A stretch of DNA of 35,567 bases from Microbacteriaceae bacterium (GTDB taxonomy: Bacteria; Actinomycetota; Actinomycetes; Actinomycetales; Microbacteriaceae). Each line of letters starts with the position of its first letter. The first letter of the stretch is position 1. Below are positions 23,814 to 31,717 of the stretch, in pieces. The notes under the pieces were generated by a model, which did not search any database, was not told the DNA's origin, and worked only from the letters and a program-made list of their open reading frames with translations. The DNA lies in contig CANGJO010000002.1 in assembly GCA_947454285.1 (NCBI GenBank), forward strand, positions 1-35,567, in the 5' to 3' direction. A program made the translations under genes and the position numbers.

Positions 23814-25330
23814 AAACCAATTGCCAGCAGCAGTGCTGCGGCCAAATTAATCAATAAATCGAATACCGGGCCAATCACCATTGCCGGTGTAATCGATTTT
23901 CTTAACGGCAGTTTGTCTAGCATGGCTGCAGGCTCAAAACTTGGCACCTGATCAATAACTGATCCATCTGGTGAGTAGATTGCCGACACACCTACCGTTG
24001 AAACATTAACCACTACCCTGCCCGTCTCGATGGCGCGAAGTCTGGCAAAGGCTGCCTGTTGGTAGGTTTCGTCACTGTGACCAAAATCAGCGTTGTTGGT
24101 TTGCGAAATGATTATTTGTGCGCCATCGCTAACCAGGCCTCGACCAATGTCGTCTACTGCGATTTCAAAACAAATCAGGGCACCAAGCTTGGCATCATTG
24201 ACTTCAAAAATTCCGTCACGCGTACCAAAGGTGTAACCACGACTCACAAGCCCGATTAGGTCTGGCGCCAACTGATACCAGAAGTCACGGTCTGGAACGT
24301 ATTCGGCAAATGGAACCGGGCGCTTTTTGTCGTAGTAGTCGGTTGGTCCGGTGCCCGGCTTCCAAAGAATTGAACTATTAAAAAGTTCGTCTCCGCGCTG
24401 AGTGATGGTGCCAAAGATCAGCGGCACTTTGATTTCATGGTTCACCAAATTCTTGATTGATTGGCTGGCGGTAACGCTGCTAAACGGGCTCAGGTCAGAT
24501 GCGTTCTCTGGCCAAACCACAACATCAAGATCCTGAAAGTTGCTCTTCGCCTGTAGCAGTTTGGTGGCGGCAAGGTGATTTTGCAGAATCGTGCCAGGCG
24601 CCTCATTTGCAAAAAGTCCAGCGTTGGCATTGCCTTGTACTGCACCAATGGTGATTGAACCTGCCTCGGCCGAAGCCGATGGTTGCACAATTGCCGGAAT
24701 TAGCAGAACGATGATCAGTGCCAATGCCGCTGCCATGTCTGGCAACATTCGTTGCGATCGATACTGCAAAATCCAAATCAACGCGATGGCACTTACTAGA
24801 GCAATCACAAAGGTGAGTAAACCTAATCCGCCAAGATAAACCCATTTGGCTAGATACGTATCGGATTGGGTCTGGGCAAGTCTTGACCAAGGGAATCCAC
24901 CATAGGGAATTGAAATAGAGACCCACTCGCGTGCAGTCCAAAGCGTGGCAATCGCACCTGCGACAATCAGGTTTTTGAATTTATTGCTGACGGATATTTT
25001 GGCTTCAAGCCAACGCCAGACAATTGCTATTGCCATCAGGCCGATTGCAAAAATAGCCGCTTCAAGAATAGAAAGCGCCAACCAAGGCACCGGGCCAAGG
25101 TAAAGACTTAGCCATTCGATTTGGCTTAGGTAGAAGGCCAATCCCCCAATGAATCCAATCCCAAGAGCAGGCAGTGCCCTTGAATTCCGAATCGAGGCAA
25201 CGAGAAGCATTACGGATAGAAAAATTAGTGGTGAGATGTTTTCGCGCGGAAAAGCCAAGCTTGAGGTCACGCCGCCAAGCACTGCGGCGGCAATTTTGAA
25301 GAGTGTGCCTTTTAGATTTACACGATTCAT
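23771..25330 (-). CDS. lnt: Apolipoprotein N-acyltransferase
   Basis: A 519-residue membrane enzyme that adds the third acyl chain to lipoproteins. About six N-terminal transmembrane helices precede a nitrilase-type domain. The catalytic triad is complete: E275 (WPENASD), K336 (or K335, in DKKRPVPFAEY) and C387 (LICFEIAVDD), close to E267-K335-C387 of E. coli Lnt. It follows helY by 3 nt at the end of the ten-gene run. Mycobacterial Lnt is fused to the Ppm1 mannosyltransferase; this protein ends without that domain and no ppm1 follows. Its stop codon lies inside the oppositely oriented rbpA, a 43-nt tail overlap. Confidence 0.93.
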   Translation of the reverse strand: MNRVNLKGTLFKIAAAVLGGVTSSLAFPRENISPLIFLSVMLLVASIRNSRALPALGIGFIGGLAFYLSQIEWLSLYLGPVPWLALSILEAAIFAIGLMAIAIVWRWLEAKISVSNKFKNLIVAGAIATLWTAREWVSISIPYGGFPWSRLAQTQSDTYLAKWVYLGGLGLLTFVIALVSAIALIWILQYRSQRMLPDMAAALALIIVLLIPAIVQPSASAEAGSITIGAVQGNANAGLFANEAPGTILQNHLAATKLLQAKSNFQDLDVVVWPENASDLSPFSSVTASQSIKNLVNHEIKVPLIFGTITQRGDELFNSSILWKPGTGPTDYYDKKRPVPFAEYVPDRDFWYQLAPDLIGLVSRGYTFGTRDGIFEVNDAKLGALICFEIAVDDIGRGLVSDGAQIIISQTNNADFGHSDETYQQAAFARLRAIETGRVVVNVSTVGVSAIYSPDGSVIDQVPSFEPAAMLDKLPLRKSITPAMVIGPVFDLLINLAAALLLAIGFYRSAWPPARRARM

Positions 25331-25333
25331 TGG

Positions 25334-27781
25334 TTATCCGTAGTAGGAGTAGGCAACAATGCCACGTTTAACTTTGTCAACCGCTGCCTTAGCGGTCTCG
25401 GCCAACTCCGGTCCGGCAGTCTGTGCCATTTGGTCCAGCACATCAATGATTTGTTTAGTCCAACGAATGAAGTCGCCGGCAAGTAGATCCGCACTATCCA
25501 GAACCGCGTCAAGTTTTGCGCCGGAGGCCCATCGGTGTATCGGAAGCGACAGGCTTAGATCTAGTGGCGCAGTTTGTCCAAGCTTGTGCGAGTGAGCAAG
25601 GTTTTCAAGATCGTCCCAAATTGCAACCGTGGTCTCCATGATTTCTTGGAAGTTTCCCTTAGGAATGCGTGGTTCCCACTCTTCTTCGCGTCTGGCTTCG
25701 TAAACCAATGCTGCTGCCATCGCGGCCAATCCGGCCGGGTCAAGCTTTGACCAAACGCCTTCACGAATACATTCTGAGATCAGCAGATCGCGTTCGCCAT
25801 AGATTCTGGCCAGGGTCTTGCCTGCTTCAAGAACTTCGTAGTCGCCATCAACTTCGTGAATGTAGTTCAGATCAACCAGCATTCCGCAAATCTTGTCGAA
25901 GGTCTTGGCAACCTGATTGGTGCGTCCTTCAATCTGCGCGATGATGCCATCAAGTTCGCGGCTCAGTTTGAACCAACGCTCTCCCCAGCGGGCGTGAGCT
26001 TCGCGCTCGTTGCAAGAGTGGCACGGGTGTGCACGCATATCGCGCTTTAGTTGGTTGAGCCTCTGTTCCTGCAGGTGCCTGCCTTTTGACTGACGCAAAT
26101 CCTTACCGCGTTCGGCACGCACTCGACCGGCAGAAAGCGCTCGCTCGATATCGGTCATCTCGCGACGCAAAGTTGCGTACTCAACGAAGTCACCCTGGTG
26201 ACACTCCATTGCTTTTTCATAACCATCCAGCGAAACCTGTTTTTCGCGAATTCCCTTGGCAAGTCCAACGACAGAGCGGTCTGCCTGGAACTGTGCGAAG
26301 GATGTTTCCAGAACTTCACGCGCGCGTTCACGACCAAATGCCTCAAGCAAGTTCACCGACATGTTGTAGGTGGGCTTGAACGGACTGATCAGTGGATAGG
26401 TGCGCTTGCTTGCCAGACCCGCAACGCTGTTTGGGTCCATGTTGGCGCTCCACTGAATCACCGAGTGACCTTGAGTGTCAATGCCGCGACGACCGGCACG
26501 ACCGGTTAGCTGGGTGTACTCCCCTGGCGTTAGGTTTACGCGGCCCTCGCCATTGAACTTGTCTAGGCGCTCGAGCACCACGGTTCGCGCCGGCATGTTG
26601 ATGCCAAGTGCCAAGGTTTCCGTGGCGAAGACAACCTTTACCAAACGACGCAAGAAAAGTTCCTCAACAACTTCCTTGAACGCTGGCAACATACCCGCGT
26701 GGTGAGCTGCTACGCCTCTTTCCAAACCAGACAGCCACTCAAAGTAACCAAGAGTAGAAAGGTCTTCGTTGGCAATGTTGTAGCACTTCTCTTCGACAAG
26801 TCGTCGAATCTCTTGCTTTTCTTCGGTTGTGGTCAAACGAATGTTGTGACTCTGGCAAGCCTTAACGGCCGCCTCGCAGCCGGCGCGCGAGAAGATAAAG
26901 AAGATAGCAGGCAGAAGATCTTCATCTTCCAGAATGTCAACGATCTCTGGTTTGGAAATTCGGTGAATCTGTTTCAGCTGCATGCGCTGATTGCCAAAAT
27001 CGCTTCGGCGACCGCGGTTTGGCTTATTGATTGGATTGCGCAGCTTGGTGGCGTGCATCTGCGCCAACTCTGGATTTACTCGCGGGTCCTTAGAGGCTTC
27101 GTCGAATAGTTCAAGAAGTTCGTCGTTGAACAAAACGTGCTGATTGAGCGGTACCGGGCGAATTTCGGAAACGATGATTTCCGTGTCGCCCCGCACTTCA
27201 TCTAACCAAGCACCAAATTCTTCTGCGTTTGAAACCGTTGCGCTTAGCGAGACGATTTTCACATCTTTAGGCAGGTGCAGAATTACTTCTTCCCACACAG
27301 CTCCACGGAAACGGTCGGCAAGGTAATGCACTTCATCCATCACCACGTAGCCCAGGCTGATTAGCGAATTTGAGTTCGCGTAGATCATGTTTCTGAGCAC
27401 CTCTGTGGTCATCACAACAATCTGGGCGTCTGAGTTCTGGTTGGTGTCACCGGTTAGTAGACCAACGCGTTCGGCGCCATAGCGTTTGGTTAGTTCGGCA
27501 AATTTCTGGTTACTAAGCGCCTTGATTGGCGTGGTGTAGAAAACCTTTTGATCTTTTTCAATAGCAAGGTGAATGGCAAATTCACCAACGATTGTTTTAC
27601 CAGCTCCAGTTGGCGCCGCAACTAGGACTCCCTTGCCTTTGGCAAGCGCGCGACAAGATTGCTCTTGAAAAGGATCCATTGGGAACTTGAGCAGCTTGGC
27701 AAAGTTCTCAATTGATGGATCGGGTTTATTGGCCTTTGCCTTGGCGAATCGTTCTGCTGGACTCAGCGACTCATCAGTCAT
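25334..27781 (-). CDS. helY: Ski2-type DEAD/DEAH box helicase (HelY family)
   Basis: An 815-residue superfamily 2 helicase. Motif I is APTGAGKT at residues 56-63; motif II reads MDEVHYLAD; motif III is SLSATVSN; motif VI is QLTGRAGRRGID. A Ski2/Mtr4-like C-terminal region follows (Arg-rich, with a CHSC near ERE; then a DSHCT-like helical end including LLAGDFIRWTKQIID). Mtr4/Ski2 relatives unwind RNA for decay; actinobacterial HelY's substrate is not established. The ATG at 27781 overlaps the tatC stop by 8 nt. A nine-residue longer start at 27808 was rejected because it lies further inside tatC. Confidence 0.94.
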   Translation of the reverse strand: MTDESLSPAERFAKAKANKPDPSIENFAKLLKFPMDPFQEQSCRALAKGKGVLVAAPTGAGKTIVGEFAIHLAIEKDQKVFYTTPIKALSNQKFAELTKRYGAERVGLLTGDTNQNSDAQIVVMTTEVLRNMIYANSNSLISLGYVVMDEVHYLADRFRGAVWEEVILHLPKDVKIVSLSATVSNAEEFGAWLDEVRGDTEIIVSEIRPVPLNQHVLFNDELLELFDEASKDPRVNPELAQMHATKLRNPINKPNRGRRSDFGNQRMQLKQIHRISKPEIVDILEDEDLLPAIFFIFSRAGCEAAVKACQSHNIRLTTTEEKQEIRRLVEEKCYNIANEDLSTLGYFEWLSGLERGVAAHHAGMLPAFKEVVEELFLRRLVKVVFATETLALGINMPARTVVLERLDKFNGEGRVNLTPGEYTQLTGRAGRRGIDTQGHSVIQWSANMDPNSVAGLASKRTYPLISPFKPTYNMSVNLLEAFGRERAREVLETSFAQFQADRSVVGLAKGIREKQVSLDGYEKAMECHQGDFVEYATLRREMTDIERALSAGRVRAERGKDLRQSKGRHLQEQRLNQLKRDMRAHPCHSCNEREAHARWGERWFKLSRELDGIIAQIEGRTNQVAKTFDKICGMLVDLNYIHEVDGDYEVLEAGKTLARIYGERDLLISECIREGVWSKLDPAGLAAMAAALVYEARREEEWEPRIPKGNFQEIMETTVAIWDDLENLAHSHKLGQTAPLDLSLSLPIHRWASGAKLDAVLDSADLLAGDFIRWTKQIIDVLDQMAQTAGPELAETAKAAVDKVKRGIVAYSYYG

Positions 27782-28592
27782 TTTGCTCAACAGCAGACTC
27801 TGGTTCACCTAATGATTCATAGCTCGCAAACTCTTTAGCCAACCTGCGTGCTCTGCGCTTGTCATTGAAATAAGTAATTGCGGCAGCGATGAAATAAAGC
27901 GCAACAAGTGGAATCATCACCAGGAACATAGACATTGGGTCGGCGGTTGGGGTCGCCAGGGCGGCAATCACCGCAATCACGAACACCGCAAGGCGCCACG
28001 ACTTAAGAATGCTGCGAGCGGCAATTAAGTTGGCGAAGTTCAGCATCACGAGCACCACCGGCAACACAAATGCCAAACCAAAGACCAAAAGAATTCTGAT
28101 GGTGAAAAGAATGTATTCATTCGCATTGATAACGTTTGCGGTCCCAGCAGGTGTGAATCCGATCAGCGTTGATACGAAACCCGGAAGCGATACCCAGGCC
28201 AGCCAGCAACCTACAAAGAACAGTGGCAGTGCCGAGAACACGAAGCCTAGGGTGAATTTGCGTTCGCGCTTCTTTAGGCCCGGTGTCACAAAAGCCCAGA
28301 GGTTGTAGAGCCAGATTGGACTAGCCATCAAAACGCCAAGGAAGATAGAGACCTGAAGTTGCAGATCAAAAGCACCGGCAACAGTGCCAATGTTTAGGGT
28401 TGCGTTAATTCCTCGACTATTGGCCAAATCAACAACGGGTTTCTGCAAAATTTGGAATACCGGTTCAAACAGGAACCAGCCGGCAACTGTGCCGGCAAAA
28501 ATGAAAATGGCAGAAACAAAGAGTCTATTTCTTAGTTCTTTTAGGTGCCCACCCAGGCTCATCTTGCCGTCGGGGTTGCGTTTTTTTGCCAT
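27774..28592 (-). CDS. tatC: Sec-independent protein translocase subunit TatC
   Basis: A 272-residue membrane protein with six hydrophobic segments. It binds twin-arginine signal peptides. Family marks: GHLKELRNRLFVS at the N-terminus, the conserved loop with PGLKKRERKF in the cytoplasm and FGLAFVLPVVLVML, and the ATPTADPMSMFLVMIPL region. The start at 28592 (MAKKRNPDGKMSL) gives the usual N-terminal length; an in-frame start at 28613 would add seven hydrophobic residues. It lies 25 nt after tatA. No tatB is seen, which is normal if TatA is bifunctional, but see the small membrane protein upstream of tatA. Confidence 0.96.
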   Translation of the reverse strand: MAKKRNPDGKMSLGGHLKELRNRLFVSAIFIFAGTVAGWFLFEPVFQILQKPVVDLANSRGINATLNIGTVAGAFDLQLQVSIFLGVLMASPIWLYNLWAFVTPGLKKRERKFTLGFVFSALPLFFVGCWLAWVSLPGFVSTLIGFTPAGTANVINANEYILFTIRILLVFGLAFVLPVVLVMLNFANLIAARSILKSWRLAVFVIAVIAALATPTADPMSMFLVMIPLVALYFIAAAITYFNDKRRARRLAKEFASYESLGEPESAVEQND

Positions 28593-28617
28593 GAGGAATA
28601 GCTGTGGCAGCAACTAA

Positions 28618-28791
28618 CTAGTTGCTTGAGCTGCCTTCGTCCTTCTTTGGCTTATCTTCTGACTTAATTTCGGTCTTGAAGATGCGCAGTGACTGCGCCA
28701 GGCTCTTGGCAAGTCCTGGAAGCTTTGGTCCACCCCATAGGAGCAAGACGATAACAAGAATGATGATCCATTCCCAACCGTTTAGTCGCAT
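28618..28791 (-). CDS. tatA: Sec-independent protein translocase subunit TatA
   Basis: A 57-residue protein. A short N-terminus (MRLNGWEW) leads into one helix (IIILVIVLLLWG), the hinge GGPKLPGLAKS, and then an amphipathic helix (LAQSLRIFKTEIKSE) with a charged tail (DKPKKDEGSSSN). This is the canonical TatA/E layout, in which the hinge is often FGxxKLP; here it is WGGPKLP. It forms the pore for folded proteins with TatC. The start overlaps the previous gene's stop by one base (TGATG), so they are translationally coupled. Confidence 0.93.
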   Translation of the reverse strand: MRLNGWEWIIILVIVLLLWGGPKLPGLAKSLAQSLRIFKTEIKSEDKPKKDEGSSSN

Positions 28792-29123
28792 CAGTGGAAC
28801 CTGCTTTCATTTGGGTTAAAACGCTTTAGAGACGATATAAGTCTACGCTGGCGCTGTTGCTGTTTCTTTACCTTGGACTTTTGTAACGCAATAAGTCTGG
28901 CTCTGGCAGCCGTTGGATCGGCCAAGATAGAGTCCTGAGGTCGCTCCAGACTTGGCTTGTTCTGCATTGCGTCGGCAAGAACCTGGGCCTTTTGCGCCAA
29001 TCGTTGCGCTTGGTGCCCGGCTGCGCCGAGCTTATTGAACAGCGACTTCCCGATGAATCCAAATACCACCAAAGCCAACACCGATAGGCCTACCCAAACC
29101 CAGAACCACGTCCAAAAACCCAT
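28791..29123 (-). CDS. Small membrane protein of unknown function between pafC and tatA
   Basis: I do not recognise this 110-residue protein. It has one N-terminal hydrophobic segment (about residues 5-27, rich in Trp: WTWFWVWVG), a likely amphipathic helix (GKSLFNKLGAAGHQAQRLAQ onward), and a basic, Gln/Arg-rich C-terminus (KSKVKKQQQRQRR). The overall plan (short N-terminus, one helix, then an amphipathic stretch) resembles TatA/TatB, but the Gly-Pro hinge is missing. Start and stop are shared tightly with neighbours: 2 nt after pafC and one-base overlap with tatA, implying coupled translation. Confidence 0.7.
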   Translation of the reverse strand: MGFWTWFWVWVGLSVLALVVFGFIGKSLFNKLGAAGHQAQRLAQKAQVLADAMQNKPSLERPQDSILADPTAARARLIALQKSKVKKQQQRQRRLISSLKRFNPNESRFH

Positions 29124-29125
29124 TG

Positions 29126-30118
29126 CTAGTCCTCGTTTTCAATCTGGTCGGCGGTGTCTTCGCCTAGAGCTGCGAGTGCATAGTTCTTCACAATTGCACG
29201 CGCCTCTGCTGGCGCAATCACCTTGGCTGCACCACCGTAGCGGGAAACCAACTTGCCCAGATTAGGCAGGTGGCCAACCATGATCTCGGCGCGAACAGTG
29301 CTGGAATCCACGGTTACCGGTTCGGAAACCGTTTTGGACTCACTGATCAGGCGGTAGCCCTCTGGCTGCACCTCAACGGTTACCGCGGTATCGGTAGCAG
29401 AAGCCACGTAAAGCGCTTCTTCGAAATCTTCAATCTTTTTAGCTTCGGCGCTTAGCGGTTCATCCAAGACTTGAATGGCGCGCATGCGGTCCAACTTGAA
29501 GTTTCTTACCTCTTTATGTAGCGGACAGTAACCCCGCAAGTACCAACCGTCGGCACGAGGATCAAGTCGCAATGGTTCAATGCTTCGAACTGATCGCTCA
29601 CCCTTTTGGTTGATGTATTCGCAACTAATTTGGTTGCCTGAAATCATGGCTCTACGAATTACCTCTGCCCCGGCCTCGGCACTGCCTGGTCGTGACTCAA
29701 TCAATGGGTTGATTCCGCGACTTCCACCTGCAGCCAGCAGCTCTTGCAACTTTTGCAGATCGGCATCGTCACTGAAGCCAGGAATCGTGGCTAAGTAATT
29801 CAAGCCAGCAGCAATTGCTGAGGCCTGACGCGTTGAAAGTCTAGGCACGTCGTCAATCACCTGATTAGAGATCAGAGACAAGACGCCTTCGTCTTCAAGT
29901 GCCTCAATATCGATAAAGAAGAACCACTCTTCGAATTCGTTTACGGTGGCTCGAGCCTCGTTGATCGAGGTGACTGCTTTGCGGATGTACTTAGCATCAA
30001 GTCCAAAATGCTCTGCCGCCTCATCAACTGAGACCGAACCGCGATTCTGTAAGTAGGCCACCAGGGCAAGCATGAAGTTGTAGCGATCTTCGCCGTTAAA
30101 GGAATTGAGTTTAGGCAT
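29126..30118 (-). CDS. pafC: WYL-domain transcription regulator PafC
   Basis: A 330-residue regulator. An N-terminal winged helix (RYNFMLALVAYLQNRGSVSV, then EAAEHFGLDAKYIRKAV) is followed by a middle region and the WYL domain (about residues 175-215: ADGWYLRGYCPLHKEVRNFKLDRM), the likely ligand-binding site, and a C-terminal WCX-like extension. PafB and PafC form a heterodimer that activates many DNA damage response genes in mycobacteria, independent of LexA. The ATG overlaps the pafB stop by 8 nt. No pafA ligase gene accompanies the pair here. Confidence 0.88.
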   Translation of the reverse strand: MPKLNSFNGEDRYNFMLALVAYLQNRGSVSVDEAAEHFGLDAKYIRKAVTSINEARATVNEFEEWFFFIDIEALEDEGVLSLISNQVIDDVPRLSTRQASAIAAGLNYLATIPGFSDDADLQKLQELLAAGGSRGINPLIESRPGSAEAGAEVIRRAMISGNQISCEYINQKGERSVRSIEPLRLDPRADGWYLRGYCPLHKEVRNFKLDRMRAIQVLDEPLSAEAKKIEDFEEALYVASATDTAVTVEVQPEGYRLISESKTVSEPVTVDSSTVRAEIMVGHLPNLGKLVSRYGGAAKVIAPAEARAIVKNYALAALGEDTADQIENED

Positions 30119-31121
30119 GAGCGGATGCCACCTTCTCGAAACCGCTGCGAATCAGGTCGTTAAGTTCACGAGGTCGGACAACCTTGATGTCCAAAGCAAA
30201 GTCACGAAGTTCCTCGGCAAGCAACACTAGGTCCATGTAATTGAAGGTGACGGTATCGCTTTTGGTGCCAGCCCCGTCATCGAGGTGAAAGTGGAACCAG
30301 GCTTGAGAATCTTGCTTAACTTTTAGTTCACAGACTTGATTAGCGATGTGCTCTTGAAGCTGGGTTACGGCCTGACCAAGTTTTTCATCAGATGGTTTAG
30401 TAAACCGTGATTCAACCTCATTCACCTTCACAGTCTGAACTTTGGAAACAATCCTGCGAAGCAAGAAGTTGCGCACTTCCCCTTGCTCTAGATCAAAGCT
30501 TTGTAGAAGCCATTGTCCATCAACATTGTGTAGTGACCACGGTTGAACGTGGCGCTTTGAAACCTCACCATTTGGCTTGCGATAGTTGAAAGTAACTTCA
30601 ACGCAATCTTGGATTGCCTCATTCAAAGGAATGAATGCAGGTTCACGGGTTTCAATGCGCGGAGCGAATCCAATCAAATCACTTGCTGCTGGTTCAACAC
30701 CAAGCGCCTTTAGTCGCACCAGGGCCTGGTTTGCATCGGCCTCAAGGGAAGCCTGAGACCAAACCTGTGCCGCGAGTTCCAACAACTGAAGTTGCTTTGC
30801 AGTTAGCTCAGTGTGTTGCGGCCAAACGAAAGTATCTTCGGCAATGACATAGACAATGTCATCCGAGTCTGCGTTGGCGTTTGGTGTGAATACCTGGATG
30901 CCGGTATTTTTCAGATCAACTTTGTCGCGTTCGAACATGCGGTTGAGTGATTCTTCACTGGTGCCGCCGCGAATTGCTTCAATGTAGGCCGGAATAGATT
31001 TGAAAAGTTCGGCCTTGGATAATCCGCGTTCCGAGAAAAGCAGGGCGCAGGTCAGCTGTAACAGTCGTTCCGATTTATCGGACTTTGAAGGCTGCCACGC
31101 CTCAGCTGACTTTGCGCTCAT
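30111..31121 (-). CDS. pafB: WYL-domain transcription regulator PafB
   Basis: A 336-residue paralogue of PafC. A winged-helix N-terminal domain (SERLLQLTCALLFSERGLSKAELFKSI) is followed by a WYL domain (PWSLHNVDGQWLLQSFDLEQGEVRNFLLRRIV). Order on the chromosome, pafB then pafC then tatA-tatC, is typical of actinobacteria. GGGGGAG precedes the ATG by 4-5 nt. Expected role: with PafC, transcription activation after DNA damage. It follows the FKBP lipoprotein gene by 20 nt. Confidence 0.87.
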   Translation of the reverse strand: MSAKSAEAWQPSKSDKSERLLQLTCALLFSERGLSKAELFKSIPAYIEAIRGGTSEESLNRMFERDKVDLKNTGIQVFTPNANADSDDIVYVIAEDTFVWPQHTELTAKQLQLLELAAQVWSQASLEADANQALVRLKALGVEPAASDLIGFAPRIETREPAFIPLNEAIQDCVEVTFNYRKPNGEVSKRHVQPWSLHNVDGQWLLQSFDLEQGEVRNFLLRRIVSKVQTVKVNEVESRFTKPSDEKLGQAVTQLQEHIANQVCELKVKQDSQAWFHFHLDDGAGTKSDTVTFNYMDLVLLAEELRDFALDIKVVRPRELNDLIRSGFEKVASAHA

Positions 31122-31141
31122 GTCTCCCCCGAGGTTGATCG

Positions 31142-31717
31142 CTATTGAGCCGGGTTAGCGGCTGCCAAGATATCAACCACGAAGATCAAGGTTGAGTTTG
31201 GCGGAATAGTTCCGGCGCCCTGTTCGCCATAGCCGTCTGCTGGAGGAAGAATTGCGATGACCTGAGAACCCACGGTCTGTCCGGCGATTGCCTTGGTAAA
31301 GCCCGGTACAACCTGCTCAAGTGAGAACTGCGCTGGCTGTCCGCTGGTCCAGGATGAGTCAAAAGGTGTGCCGTCCCACAACCAACCTGAGTAGTGAACG
31401 GTCACGACATCGGTAGAGCCAACAACTGCTCCGGCACCCTTGATCAAAGTAGAAACACCAAACTCCTTTGGCGCTTCGCCTTTCACTGCGGTGATTGAAG
31501 GTGCGCCATTAGAGTCAAGCGTCACTGCTGGGTATCCAGCCTTTGCTGTCTGTGCTTCTCCGGTTGCTCTAGTCATGGTTGAAAGCGTATCGGGTGCAGC
31601 TAGCTTCTGGTCTGCTGCTGGCTGCGATGCGCAGGCTGCAAGTGAGAATGCCAACGCGGCCGCGGTGATGATGGTGATTGCTTTACGCACAGGTAGTCCT
31701 TTGTTTGATTGCTTCAT
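31142..31717 (-). CDS. FKBP-type peptidyl-prolyl isomerase lipoprotein
   Basis: A 191-residue protein. A basic N-terminus and hydrophobic core end in a lipobox (SLAAC, Cys29), so it should be a lipoprotein outside the membrane. The C-terminal FKBP domain spans about residues 95-188, with VTVHYSGWLWDGTPFDSSW, QPAQFSLEQVVPGFTKAIAGQTVGSQV, PPADGYGEQGAGTIPPNSTLIFVVDI. It should catalyse proline isomerisation of exported proteins. The region between residues 40 and 90 may hold an additional incomplete FKBP-like segment. The ATG overlaps the trmI stop (TAATG). An FKBP gene next to pafB is common in actinobacteria. Confidence 0.92.
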   Translation of the reverse strand: MKQSNKGLPVRKAITIITAAALAFSLAACASQPAADQKLAAPDTLSTMTRATGEAQTAKAGYPAVTLDSNGAPSITAVKGEAPKEFGVSTLIKGAGAVVGSTDVVTVHYSGWLWDGTPFDSSWTSGQPAQFSLEQVVPGFTKAIAGQTVGSQVIAILPPADGYGEQGAGTIPPNSTLIFVVDILAAANPAQ

